A DNA stretch of 64,000 bases from Nothopassalora personata. Its lineage: Eukaryota; Ascomycota; Dothideomycetes; Mycosphaerellales; Mycosphaerellaceae. The DNA lies in NCBI GenBank assembly GCA_033816765.1, contig CM066296.1, positions 930,001 to 994,000 on the forward strand, in the 5' to 3' direction. A program made the translations under genes and the position numbers. Shown one piece after another: positions 11,568 through 23,849 of this stretch (its first letter is position 1; each line of letters starts with the position of its first letter). Below the pieces are notes generated by a model that had not been told where the DNA came from, ran no database searches, and worked only from the letters and a program-made list of their open reading frames with translations.

Positions 11568-11989
11568 ATATATCCTCCCCTATTACGAACCTGTCCTTAG
11601 GTTCTAAAGCAGTAAGCCCGGGTATTATAGGTAGCTCAATTAGTCGCTATAAGCTAAGGTAGTCTTATAGTAGCATAGCAGCTTACCCTACCATTTAGAT
11701 TAACATATAAGATGTTAGGCAGTCCTAGGGCCTACTAGCGACAGTTTGTGAAGATCGAAAGGATCCTTCTAATAGAGACCGTAATAATAACGTTAATAAC
11801 CGCGACTCGCATCCGTCGTACTATACTAACGTATACTACGAAACTGGCGAGGGAATGGATAGCTATGTTAGCATTAATCGAGCGGGCTAGATGGTCGAAT
11901 AACGTAAACGCCACTTATAAGACAAGTGAGCGTTAGTACTAGTAACCTAATAAATCTAAAGACGAGTCTACCGCGTGGCTAGAAGGTAA

Positions 11990-13000
11990 GTTAAGGGAAG
12001 ATAAGTAACTATAAGAAACAAGTAAGATCTAAGGACTAGAAGCACCTGTACCCGAAGCATTAGAACTAGAATTAGAACTAGAATTAGAACTAGAATTAGA
12101 ACTAGAATTAGAACTAGAATCAGAACTAGAATCCTATAGGCTATAGCTATAGCCGGAAATTAACTAGAAACTAGGAGCCTATAGACCCGTACTAACTACT
12201 TAGTTCTACTTAGTCTTACATAACTCCTTTATCTAGACCTACTCGTTGTCGTGGCTAATACTAGTCTTACTAGACGCGTCCCTAAGTGGCTAGTTAGTAA
12301 AGTTCCTATGGTAGTTGCGGAAGAAGCTCTTATTACGCCCTTCGCTTATAAAGCATATCTACTCGAGAGTAGTAACTAAGCTAAGCTACTTATCTATCAA
12401 TTTTATAGCTCGGACGCGCTAATTATGCATCTTCTTATAGAAGAGCTCCGAGTCTAGGCGGACCGTAGCATTAAGCTACCTTCTAGCATTAAGGATAACT
12501 TCGTTATCGTTCTAAGACTTTAAACCCGCTAGGGCATCGGATAGAGGGCTAATGCTACTAAGGTGTACGGCCGTAGGAAAAGGATAGCCGGGTACTAGGC
12601 GTCGATACTTAAACCCTACAGCGCTTTTACTTAGCGTCTTAAAGTTACGATAGAGGTCTATTACCTAGTGCATGCTCTAGCTTCTCTAGAGTTTAAGATA
12701 GTTATCGTCGCGGATCTCGATAAAGTAAGGGTTAATCTAACGCAGTGTCCTCTTATGTGCGGCCTACCTTATTAGAACGCCTATAGTAGTTACCTGCATT
12801 TGCCTAGCGCTTAGGTCCTCTCTAAACCAGCTAATGCTATTCTTACTTAGGTAATTCTAGACCCTAACCGAGAAGAAACGCTTAAATCGGCCGTCTTCTA
12901 TACAGTCGTTGATCTAGCACTACTAGATAAACTCTCTAGCATTCCCTTACTTATAAAAACCGTATAAAAACTCCGGCCCACTAGTGCCCTCTAAGTTAAG
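11990..13000 (-). pseudogene. F tail: unrecognised minus-strand ORF
   Basis: A minus-strand frame reads YRRLVPGYPFPTAVHLSSIS, ARRQLNATVRLDSELFYKK and a (SSNS)n stretch encoded by the 12-bp repeat at 12062-12132, broken only by TAG/TAA. It lies downstream of the integrase end in element F. I do not recognise a domain. It could be an extra ORF of F or a relic of an older insertion. Confidence 0.35.
12062..12132. repeat. 12-bp tandem repeat
   Basis: About six units of AGAACTAGAATT; one unit differs by T to C. It codes Ser/Asn-rich repeats in the minus-strand frame of the F tail. Confidence 0.9.
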
Positions 13001-13249
13001 AGAGTATAGTATGTTAAGCCGGTTACTAGTCTAGTAGTTTTCAATTTCGAGGTTTAAGTCGACCCTAGTATACTACACTATAGTGTTCGCGTCACCCCCC
13101 TAATAAGCCCTATTAAAGCTAAAAATCGTAGGCCTAGGGAAGGAGATAAACCGAGTATAGTGTTAAGGGTATAGCGCTACTTATAAGAGCTATAGCCCGG
13201 GGTCTTGTCGCATAATCTATTAGCTTAGAGAATACTACATGTTCTAGTA

Positions 13250-15190
13250 GACGCCGCCGTTACAAACCTTATTTAATTCTCGTAGGTGCTATCGGTATAC
13301 GTCGAATTCTTAACTTATCATTTCTCTAACTAATTTAACCCGCGGTGCTAGTTTAGCGTCATTATACTAGTATAGCATGTTACTATTAATGTAGGTACCG
13401 GTACTATTAAGATCGGCTTAGTTAGCTTTATTAATGCCAAATTTGTCGAGGATCTAGTTATAGTTAGCATGCGTAACGATACTACTCGTAGTGCCGACTT
13501 TGCCTCGAACACGGAGGTAGCTAAGCGGATTAATAGTCTTCTAACTACGCTTATTAGGGCGAAACCACGACCTATTCTTCACCTTAATAGCTAAAAAACT
13601 CTTGCCTTTAAGGAGCTAGTCTTAGACCTTAAGCGCGCGCTCACATAGGGTATTAGCGGTAATACCGGGATTCGTAACGAAGTAGAGGGCCTTATAGTAG
13701 AAATCTCGAATATACTAATCGCACATTATAGCGCTAACCTTGCTATCCCTCTTAAGAACGTCCGAGATAGTATATTCGAGCATCTTAAGGCCCGCTATCC
13801 GCTGCTTAGGTAGCTAGTTAATGCTATCTATATTAATCGAGTTTCTAAACTTAATGCTATACTACCGCTTATTATAGGTGCAGTTAGCGCGCTTAATCCG
13901 GAGGGCCTCGTCTTCTTATAGGATCTAATCCTTCAAGACTAATATATCCCTAATTATAGCCGAAGGTAACATAGTAAGTATCGGATTACTATTCTTAGTT
14001 AGGGCCGGAGTGGATCGTAGGGTACTAACCGGTGTACCTAGCGGACTGCCCTCGCGTATAGGTGCGCTATCTAGCGTTCGGTTAGGCGAGGATCGAGTAG
14101 GCGTAGTTATGCCCTTACCTATACTCTCGCCTATACGGAGCTACTTAAGTCGACTCGACTTACGACCGCCTCTCGATAGGACTATAGGCTAGGTAGAGGC
14201 TAGTAGAGTTAGCGTAGTACTCTTTATACGTCCTTTACCTTTACTACCCGGTAGCTAACGTAGCTAAGGCTATTGTTAGCTAGATGGTCTAGGTTAAGCT
14301 ATGCTATCCTCCGGGGACGCGGACTTCTTAGTAATAGTACCCTCTATAAAGTATAGAAGGCTATCCTTATAGACGGCTAGGCGGTGTCTTCTAATAATCT
14401 CCCTACTCTTAGCCGACTACGGATTAATGCTGCGTGCTTTAGCCTCCCTATCGTACTAGGTAAGATTATTAGGCTCTAGAATTCGCTTGCGATCTATGCC
14501 CTTACGGCCGATCCTTATACGCTAGATTAGTGCCCTCTAAATTCTACTAATAGCCCTACTATAATCTAGGTACTTATTAATAAAGGCCGTAAACTAGCGG
14601 CGCCCGCTGTTAGTACTATAAAGCTCGGAGATAACGCGTCGATTAAGAATCTTATTATCTATCTACTATAGCTAGTAGCGGGTAAGCGTAGCTCAAAGAG
14701 TCTTCTCTCGGTTACGAATTTCTAAACCGGTCTTACGAATCTTACCGACGATGGGAAATAAGACATCGAGCTTCTTATTACTAAGGAATTTATCCTAGTA
14801 GCTCTTGCCTATGCCGCTCTTAACTTCCTCGAAAAACAGGTTAACCTAGACGGAGTAGTCTTCGAACACCTTCTCGAAGCCCTTATAGAAGTCCTTTAAC
14901 ACCTTAACCCGCTTCTAAGGACTAAGCTCTCGGAACATAACATTAGCGGCGGACTTCGGCGTGTTCGTGTTAGTAAGGACATACTTAACGTTGTCCGGTA
15001 GGCGAAGAGACTCGAACAAGGTCTAAGGTAGGCGGGTAAGCCTAGTAACAGTACTAGTAAGCGCTGTACTCGAGCTAGCCGGGCGTAACGATAGACTAGC
15101 TAAAGCTATAATAACTAGGATTCGCTATTAGTAAGATCGTAAGAGCTAGCTATCTCGTAGTGCTACTCTAGAGTAATAGTAAGCTTTAAA
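13250..15190 (+). pseudogene. F tail: long antisense ORF, unrecognised
   Basis: A plus-strand frame of some 600 codons, opposite to F pol, with stops nearly all TAG/TAA. Readable parts include RNDTTRSADFASNTEVAKRI, EVEGLIVEISNILIAHYSA, KNVRDSIFEHLKARYPLL and LITKEFILVALAYAALNFLE. Composition is that of a helical soluble protein. I recognise no domain. The frame occupies the same relative place (3' of pol, opposite strand) as the antisense ORFs of the chromoviruses. Confidence 0.45.
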
Positions 15191-15531
15191 AGCTTAGTGT
15201 TAGGGTAGGGCTTTAAAGAAGGTTAAGGTCGTAAAGAGAGAGAGAGGCTAAAGAACCGTCTAATGTGTTAGTAGCTCTAGTAATAGTGTTAGTGTTTAAA
15301 GAAAAAGAGAGGAAGTAGTAGGTAGAGAGCTGCGCTTAAGTATGCCTCTTAGCGTATGTCCCTATAACCGTTATAAAGGCAGTAGCGCCGAGACCGGTCT
15401 TATAAGTAGCAAGAGCAGTACTATTAAGGTTACACTAAAGGTCCGATAACCCTACATGTGACCGAAAACTAGTGCTAGTAACCACCTAGGTAAGCATTCG
15501 GTAGGGGCATGCTACGCTATTACGTAATCCG

Positions 15532-15557
15532 ATTTACCGGTCCCGGGACCGGTAAAT
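15532..15557. repeat. 26-bp perfect palindrome after F pol
   Basis: The half-site ATTTACCGGTCCC is followed at once by its exact reverse complement, with no loop. It lies between the end of F pol (about 15,700) and the antisense ORF. Confidence 0.9.
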
Positions 15558-15699
15558 GTAACTCTACTAACTAAGGTCTAACTAAGGTAAGAACACGCTA
15601 TGAAGTGAAGTCTAGATAACCGAATCGGCTTAATAAACTAAAGGGTATGCGCAATATATGCCTAAGGGAAGTAAACTCCGTACGCTATTACTAACTAAT

Positions 15700-18600
15700 T
15701 AGTTCTTAGCCTCGATCCTACTAAACTGTAAAATTTCGGCTGTAGAAAGGTTATAAGGCCTAACCTATAGCTTCTTAGATTCCGGTTTAGGATACGATCC
15801 CTTTTTATTAACTCCTATAGGTAGTACGTCTTCGTTAGCGATAGGCTTGATCTCGTTCGAATTACTACTATCTTCGCTATTAGCGACGCTATTAGCAACT
15901 TCTCCCTCCCCCTTTACGAGATCGGTCCTATCATCTAAGTTTAGTACTCCTATGTCATCCGGGCGAAGCTCTAGAACTAGCTTAAGGTTTTCTCGTGCCT
16001 AAACGCCCTTTATTAGCGTACTATTAAGTTCCTTAAGAATATAGGTACTAAACTCCCTAGAGACACTAGACACCCGATATAGACCTTACTATCGGTAACC
16101 GATCTTGCGTGAGAAGTCATCCTTATATAGCTTGTCGAATCTTATAATAAGGTCGCCCTTCTAGAAACTAATAGAGTTAACATTCCGGTAAGAATTAAAG
16201 TAGTCCTTACTAAGTTCTTTTAGTCGCTTCCTTCGAGTATATAGCTCTTCTAAACTGAGGTCTCGAGCCTAGAGTTAACGCGCACGTATAGTAAGTAGGT
16301 CCTTAGTCGTTCTTACCGATCCCTACTAGTAATTTGCCTACGTCGGGTACTTAACCTCAATTGGTAGAATCGTGCGATGGCTATATAGGACCTAAGCTAG
16401 CGTTATTCTAGTAGTACGATAGGTCGTGGTCCTATTAGCCTATAACATAGCGGGTACCTATTGCTCCTATCCGCGGTATGTGTTCCTTATGAGCTTTGCT
16501 AACGCTATAAGAATCGGACGGTGTCTAGCCTCGACCGGAGTATTAGACTACGGATAGTACGGTAATATTCGGATCCTTCGAACACTAAGCCCTACGAGTA
16601 ACCGCTTAACCTTAGCCGTATAAACCGTAGCGTTATTAAGCATAATTTTAGCATAGTAGCCGTGCCTATAGAAGACATCTTCATATAGAAACTTAGTAAC
16701 CGTCTTAGAGCTAGGAGGTGCCCTCGTTACTCTAGCCTCGATCTAGTTACTAAGTGCTTCGCGCGTAACTAGGAGGTATCCATTTTTATACACCTAGACG
16801 GGGTCCGAGTACCACTTCTTACTAATGACCTAAGGGCTCGATAAGTGAAGCTTACTAGCGCGCTAGTTGCCTTCGCGAAACCTATAAGGAGCATAACTTC
16901 GAACCTACGTAGAGACATCGGCGAAGCACCCGTCCTAGTAATACCGATTGGAAATAAGGTTGTACACGACCCTAGCGCTACGATAACCGTGTCTTTTATG
17001 GCATTCTATAACGATCTCCTTCTAAGCCTTATTATCATTAATTATAAGTTATAACGGTACTCCTCGGCGCTTCTAGAAGAATAGCAATTAGTCTCGGATA
17101 AAGAAATCAACGCTCTTCTTTACTAGTCGCCGGTACTTAGTACGGGTAACACTATCGGGCCGGGTCCTAGTTTCTATAACCTAAGTAAGTTGCTAAGAGC
17201 TTTTAGAATATTAGTCCCCGAGATATCGTGTTTTCTAGATTTTAACTGGATAGGTATCGACCGGCTCCGGGTACCCGAATAGCTTATTATTAATTATCTA
17301 GTCGACTTCGTCTTCGTTAGCTTCCCTAGGTTCCTAAGGTGTAGAGGGCCTACGAGACAGGGCATCTAGGCTAGTATACCTAGCTCCCGTAACGTACTTT
17401 ACTTCGAATGTGAATAGCCTAATCTATACGACCTACCGGGCTATTACCGAGTTAGGCAGGTCCGAAGCCGGCCGGTTAAGTTGCTATATAAGTGTCTTAG
17501 CATTAACCTTAAGGATAAAATTAACGCTAGTGATATATCTCTAGATCTTCTTAAGCCCCTTAAGGACCCTAAGGCATTCTCGCTTACTAGTATTATATCT
17601 AGATTCTAACGCGTTCTAGATTCCACTCTTATACCGTACCGGGTGACGCCGTCGAGTGCTGTCTATTAATTCTTAAGAAACGATACATCCCTATCTAGTA
17701 CCGCTAGCATTAACTGAGATAAAGATAGACCTAGCACTAGGTAAGTAGTAGAGGGTGACTAAGGCTAGAGCCTACATAAGATATCTAGCAACCTCTTCTT
17801 TCGAGAACTGCTTATTTTCTATCTAGGTGAACTCGGCGCCCTTCTTTAGTAGCTTATACATTGGTCGAGCGATAATGACGAACTAGGGAATCTATATCCG
17901 GAAGTATACATATAGCCCTACATAGGTACGGACCTCCTTAATATAGGTAGGCGTAGGCTAGTCTAGGATCTTAGCTATAACCTTTAGGTTAGGATAGCGA
18001 CTATCCGGGCTAGTAACGTACCTAACAATCTTAAGCTTTTTATATAACTATTAGGATTTACCTCTAGTAACTACCGCACTAGCTCTCTCTAGGTTAGCAA
18101 GAACTAGATCTAGGGAGACGATGTGCTTAACGACCTATCTCCTTAGCCTAGGCTCTACTTCGGCATTCCTATAGTCCTTAGTTAGTCCCTTAATACCGAT
18201 GTCATCGAGAAACGGCTTCGCTCGATGCGAGATATAATTAAGTAGAATCTTTGTTACCGCACGCACGAACTAAGCAACCAAATTAGTAGCCCCTTAAGGC
18301 AGAGTCGTGTTACGTACTAGGCTAAGAGGGGTTATGAAGGCTATTAAGTCCCGGTAGGACTTATCTAAAGTGATCTAATTATAACCTAAAAACAGGTCTA
18401 TAAGTGAAGCGACTCGGCACCCGGCAAAATCCTCTAAGAAGCTATCCGTGTCCGGTGGAATGTTAGCATTGCGTATAGTAACCTTATTTAGGAGTATAGC
18501 TAAGTTAATTAACCGATATAGCACATCGCTTCTAGAGGCATTAACCTTCTTTACGACTAGGAACTAGCTATTAGAATATGTCCCTTATAAGTATTCTAGG

Positions 18601-19340
18601 ATGTTATTCTTAATCCGGGCTCTAATTATGCGCTTAACAATTGCCCTAAGACTTAGGTGTAGCCGGATAGGGCGTGCCTACTATAGCCTATAAGGGACCG
18701 TGTTAATCTTCTAAGGTGGCATAACGTCGTGCCTAATTTGCCTTATGTAACTAAAATCCTAAGTAAGGACTGCCTCCCGGTTGTAGAGCATCTTATCAAA
18801 TAAGGCCCTTTCCATTAGTAATAGCTTAATGCTAACCTTAATTAAGGTAAGTCGGTCTAGCGTAATCCGGCTACCTCGCTTAATACTTAAGAATTTCTTA
18901 CTTAAGTACTTCCTATCGAACGGACCTTGTCCTTTAGGCATCTTAGACTCTAGGTATAGCGCCCTACGCTTCTATTCTATATCTCCCTTAACTCGTAATT
19001 CTAGGCGCTCGTAAACGCTCGCGTCTACTAGCTTCTTCTTATCCGCCTTACGCTTATATATCGTAAAGACCTACGGCATCCTAATGTTAGCTATATGTTA
19101 GCCTACTTATTACTTCCGTGCCTAAGCATTTAATGTAGATTGCCTTAAGATCTCGGAGGGCTAATCCCCTTAAACTAAATAAACATTAGTAATAGAATCT
19201 CCCTAAAACGCCCCTATTTCAATTTCTATAACTCGCTCCTTTATTCTAGCACTCCTAAGCAATCCTAATAAGTAAGCTAAATGGTTGCTAGGTATTAGAG
19301 CCTTGCCGGGTTCCTATAGATACGTCGTGTCGTAGTCGTA
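15700..19340 (-). pseudogene. F pol: RT, RNase H, integrase
   Basis: The minus-strand frame contains a gypsy RT: VTIRNANIPPDTDSF, GCRVASLIDLF, TLPQGATNLVAQFVR and FLDDIGIKG, the last replacing the usual YxDD context (18201-18212). An integrase core follows around 16,700-16,400 (RHGYYAKIMLNN, YYP.SNTPVEARHRPI, ALAKL) and a C-terminal SH3-like part (KIGYR, GLYRVSSVSREFSTY, ELNSTLIKG) near 16,100-15,950. The FLDD and GVKG-type strings are typical of one fungal gypsy polyprotein family. Inactivated by RIP stops. Confidence 0.8.
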
Positions 19341-19361
19341 CCCGTTTTCCTTACCATAGCT

Positions 19362-19387
19362 ATTTACCGGTCCCGGGACCGGTAAAT
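19362..19387. repeat. 26-bp perfect palindrome between F protease and RT
   Basis: Identical to the palindrome at 15532-15557 in all 26 bp although the flanks are unrelated. It lies between the protease (about 19,550) and the RT-integrase region. Confidence 0.9.
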
Positions 19388-19539
19388 TAAAGTCCGAGGT
19401 TTCTCCGAGATAGTGCGAGAACCTTACTAATTTTATTAAATCCGGCTTTAGCAAATCGGTAGGTTAAGCGCCGTAACTTAACCTACCCTTCTATTTCCCG
19501 ACGCTTTTAACAGTTCTTAAAGGGTCTTATACCTGTCCG

Positions 19540-22321
19540 AGCTAACTAGGGTAGTAAACATAACACTTTTACCTTTACGGCTAGTAATAGTCCCCTCCTA
19601 TAAACTATTATCGTAGTTACGGGTAGTAAGCCGGACCTTACGGGCCTACGGACGTCCTAGGATTATTAGTAAGTTTAGATCCGAGGAGATAAACATGTCT
19701 ACCTAGGAGTAAACCCTAAATACCTAAACATCTAAATTGCCTATAACACCTTTAAACTAGGCCCGCCCTCTAGCACCTCGAAAGGTAAGCTAAGTACTCG
19801 ACATTACCGGTAACCTAAACCTATAAGCGTTCCTCTAGCCGATAATATTTACCTCGGAACCCTTATTAATTAGGCACCTAATCTAGTTCTTATTTATCCT
19901 AAACTCCGCTACTACCTAAGGACTAGGGACTATAGTAAAGTTATTAAGGACACTAGAGAGCCCGATTTTCTTAACGTCCTTATAGAGCTTAGTAGTAGGG
20001 ACCGCTCCTTTAGAGTAAAGTATAGTTAAATACACTCCGACATACTAGGCCTAACTATCTTTGCGGAAGACCTCCTTATTATACTTAGGTTCATCTTTAT
20101 AGGTAACTACTTATCTAGTGCGAACCTTAGGGTCCTTTCCTATAAGGCGTCGTACTGTAGTAAGCTTCTCCTAAAGAGCGGGGGTGTTAGTAACGCGACC
20201 GAAGAGGGCAGCCTCGAACTAGCGACTATATCGAAACTAATCCTAGGCATTTACATTAGGAAACGTCGTCTAGAGGATCTAATTAATCTAGTAGATAATA
20301 CCCTCTTCCTTTATAACCGGGCTATTACTAGCTAAACTATATTATCGGACGTAGTTATTAATCCTTATAGTCTTAGTATTCTATATATGCTTCCTTTATA
20401 CGAAGGGGGCGTTTACGGGACCTATAGGTATATCCTTAGGTAGTCCTTTATTAGCATCGTTCCCTAGTTTATTTACTTAGGCATTATTTCCCCTTCCTAG
20501 GGTTACCCCGGATTTAGCTAATAATTAAGTTCCACTTATTTAAGCACTAGCTTCGTTAATTATTTTAACCTCCTACTAGTTAATCTTAGCTTACCGGATC
20601 TCCTATTCTAATTGTAGGCGAACTTTCTTAGTAGCCTTAGCTCGGGCTCGTAGATCCTAGGCTAAGGACCGGGTCCTCGGGTACGGATTCTTTAGAATGC
20701 CTACGGGTGCCTTCCCTTTCACTTTATTAGACTATATAGGATAGGTAGATACCTCGTTAAGCTCGCCTAAGTTAACCGCCTACTCCACTTTACTTTCTCC
20801 GAATAAGACTTAATATGTACTAGTAGCCTTCTCTATTTAGCTAGACCGTGCGTCCTAAGGGCTATACTCTATTAAATGCCTAAAGTTAGGAGGGGGCTTA
20901 GAATAATTAGGAGGCGTAACCTTTATTACCCTAGTGTAGTCCCTACCTATCTATTGCTTACGTAGTGTAGAAATCTTATACTAGTTATTAAACTCGATCG
21001 GCCTATAATGTTCTTCGAGTAGAGGGAGTCTATAGAGCAGTTTCGGTTTACTATAGTCCCTCCGAAAGTTGAACTTAGTAGGACGCGGATCGCCTTCCTT
21101 CCCTAGATACTACTAGTTATTCGGGGCGAGGTGTACGTAGCCCCGAGATATTAAGGACCTTATCGCCCTATAGTTACTAGCCTAGTGCTTCGAACTACTA
21201 CAGTTGTAGTAATAACTATCTATCGCTTTAGACTGTTCGCGATTCTACGATAGGGGACGCTACATTGCGTAAACCTGCAGTTTAGTGTCTAGGTCGTGCC
21301 TCTCCGGTTATATAGAGCGTTAATTCTCGCTCGGGTAGAAGGCACCCGCGTCCGCGACGCGACCGCGCTAGTATGTACGTATGCTCATTTTAGCTACCTT
21401 CTAGATAAGGTTATTATTAATAACAGTCCTAGAAGTAGCCTTCTTAAGCGTGTTAATCTTAGGCTTAAGGCGCGGCATTTGCTTTACGACTAAGCGGTAT
21501 AGCTAAGGTAAAGTAAGAGGGAAATCTATATGTATAGCTTTCTATCCCTCCTTACTATCTACGATGCTAGTAGCTTTATCGAGGATCCTCTAAAAGTCCC
21601 TAAACTTCTTAGGTTACTTTAGGTGAAGCCCGTAAGCCTTATAGACCGCTTTCGCGACCGCCTCTAGTAATCCCTAAAGGAGAAGGCGACTCCGGGAGCT
21701 GTTATCTAAATCCTTAGGCTCAATTAGGTCACTTAAGGATATAAATAGGCGGATGAATTTCTTTATATCTTGTTCTTTAGGCCTCTTGCCTTACTACGCC
21801 CTAATAATCTCCTTAAGATATTCCCGACTCCCTAACATCGAGTAGGCGTTAAACCTTAAGAACTCTAATAAGAACGCCCTCCTAAAACGTGCCTTGTTAG
21901 TAAGCTACCTAGGTAGCCTCATAACTACGCGCCGGATAGTAGTTTCGCAATTACGCTTAAACCTGCCCTAGAAATTATCCTTCTTAATAGATGCCCGAGG
22001 CGGATACTGGTCTATTAGGTCGCTAAACCGCTCCTAGAACTTAGTAGCATTAGTGCTATTAAAGAACGGATTCTTAGCACCTCCTAGAGGTAGAAAGCGA
22101 GGGCTAGCGTTTTCTATTGCTACTACTAATCGTCTAAAGAGGGCAGTTATAGCATCCATTCTAATTGTGCTATTCGTTCCTATACCTATACCTAATTCAG
22201 CGGCGCTGGTTCCGCTTCTCCCTTCCTTACTGAATTTAGGTGTTTCCCCTTCCTCCGATTCCTCTATCCCCTTATAAGGGATAGAATCCCTATAGACCCC
22301 TTTCATTTTCGTAGGGTTCAT
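19540..22321 (-). pseudogene. F gag and protease
   Basis: The minus-strand gag starts at 22321 (MNPTK...) with an open 95-codon stretch to 22034, then continues stop-interrupted: WERFSDLIDQYPPRASIKKD, FLLEFLRFNAYSMLGSREYL. A protease-like segment near 19,900-19,550 reads CLINKGSEVNIIG and NLLIILGRPWARK (stop read as Trp). The expected D-S-G appears as N-K-G, compatible with RIP on the D and S codons plus drift. No clear zinc knuckle was located. Confidence 0.65.
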
Positions 22322-22493
22322 AGGCTATTCGTAGCCTCTACCTATGTCGGCAAAGGTGCTAAGTTTTTCTAGTAATGCAGCCGTATCTATTATTGCGTAG
22401 TACTTACTTTAGAATGTGCTAATACTAGTTGTTACTTAATAGGACCTTGTGACCGTAATTATTACTAAATACCTTAGACCTTAAGTATTTTCG

Positions 22494-22630
22494 ACCTTAG
22501 TTGACCTTAACTGTAAACCTTAACCTTAAACCTTAACCGTGAACCTTGACCTTAAACCTTAACCTTAAACCTTAACCTTAAGTAATGACCTTAACCGTGA
22601 ACCTTGGACCTTAAACCGTGATTTTGACCT
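22494..22630. repeat. CCTTAA-type degenerate tandem repeat in F leader
   Basis: A longer version of the tract at 1556-1646, with units CCTTAAA, CCTTAACC and CCTTGA. It lies between the 5' LTR and gag of F. Confidence 0.75.
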
Positions 22631-22699
22631 TATAAACTAGATGCTAATACGCTACCGGGTATACACTTAATACCCCCCCCTTATTAACTACTAAAATAA

Positions 22700-23128
22700 T
22701 GTCTACTAACTACCCTATGTAGGCCTGTCTAAGTTGTAGTAGTGTAGAGCGGCGCTTATGTAAGTAGAGGTATTTGCCGGTCCCGGGACCGTGAAATCAG
22801 GTTACGTGACGAGTAGCGTAGTAGCCGGATAAAACAAGAGGATTAACGGACCTAAACCCCTATACCCTCTACTCGAGAGGTATAAATTGAATTGTTACCT
22901 TAATGCTACGCTTACAATACTTAACTGCGTAGTATATATCTTAATAGCTATACTAGTCCCGTTAGCTTACCTAAATGTCTAATTAAACCTAAATGAAATA
23001 GGGGCAAGTTAGACCTAAGGAACCCTCCCTCTAAACCTAAGGTTAACATAACTAAACCTAAGGTTAACATAACTAAACCTAAGGTTAACATAACTAAACC
23101 TAAGGTTAACACAACTAATTAGTCGTTA
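22700..23128 (-). repeat. 5' LTR of F
   Basis: Begins TGTCTACTAAC and ends GTCGTTA on the plus strand. It holds four copies of the 21-bp unit and the 26-bp near-palindrome at 22772-22797. Confidence 0.85.
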
Positions 23129-23745
23129 ATACTACGCTATCGCCTCGCTAGTAAGCCGCCTACGCGCCGCGCGCTCCTAGCGCGACTTCCTTACGGCTAT
23201 AATAGACTAGGCGCCTATAGACCTCTAGTAGTAGGAGCTAGTAGAGTAGATCCGCCTATATACCTAGCTAGGTAACGACATTACGGAGGTAAGTCGCTAC
23301 TTCGCTCCTACGAGTCGACTACTACTCGCGGGGGGGGCTCTAGTACGTCTCCTATACTTCGGCTAACCCTTTCTATAGGCTATTAGGCAGTTTAATGCCT
23401 ATAAGCATAAGCGTGCCGGGGAGACCCGTATACGTGCCCCCGCCGCCGCTACTACTACCGCCGCCCCCGCCGCCGTAGCCCTCGCGCTCTAGTAGGAGTA
23501 GAACCGCGCCCTTAATAGGCTATTCGAACTCGGCCGCGCCGTAAGTCGTATATTCCTCGTATACGTGTACCCTACTAACCGTATTCCTAGTTCCTATAGG
23601 CGTAGAACATCAATACTACCGCCGCCGACTAGGCATTCCTACCTAAGTTACTACGCGACGACGACAACTAAGGCGCTCGCCTTATACGCTACTCGCGGGC
23701 TCCTCGCCTACTACTACTCTACGTAGCCCCTAGTAGGCGCGCTAC
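23129..23745 (+). pseudogene. E3 antisense ORF, second part
   Basis: Continues the frame broken at 11180. Stops read as Gln/Trp give a helical, Leu/Arg-rich then Ala/Pro-rich protein (FLTAIIDQAPIDLQ, ELVEQIRLYTQLGNDITEV, AAATTTAAPAAVALAL). It ends before the chromodomain end of E3 pol on the other strand. The family is unknown. Confidence 0.4.
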
Positions 23746-23849
23746 TCTTAGCTTTTGTTTTATTTATAGTTAAGAAAAGTTTTATTTATACTCTAGTACT
23801 CCTATACTAGTCTCATTTACTTCTCCTTAACGCCTTATAGTCGGCTACT

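Larger units (their letters stand above)
11181..23128 (-). mobile_element. F: large Ty3/gypsy element inserted in E3 3' region
   Basis: LTRs lie at 11181-11567 and 22700-23128 (TGTC...GT[CT]A); the length difference is due to two versus four copies of a 21-bp unit. On the minus strand: 5' LTR, CCTTAA-rich leader, gag (from 22321), protease (about 19,900-19,550), RT (about 18,750-18,000, box FLDD at 18201-18212), RNase H, integrase (about 16,900-16,200) and a C-terminal basic region (to about 15,700). A 4-kb tail with further frames on both strands follows, then the 3' LTR. The flanking 5 bp are CTACT and ATACT, a near match. Joining the flanks restores the E3 antisense frame. Confidence 0.85.

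Noticed and set aside
12062..12132. CRISPR-like array
   Set aside because: Contiguous 12-bp units without spacers, in a fungal retroelement; a simple tandem repeat.
16845..17054. Plus-strand 69-codon ORF inside F
   Set aside because: Lies opposite to the integrase frame of F pol, which explains it.
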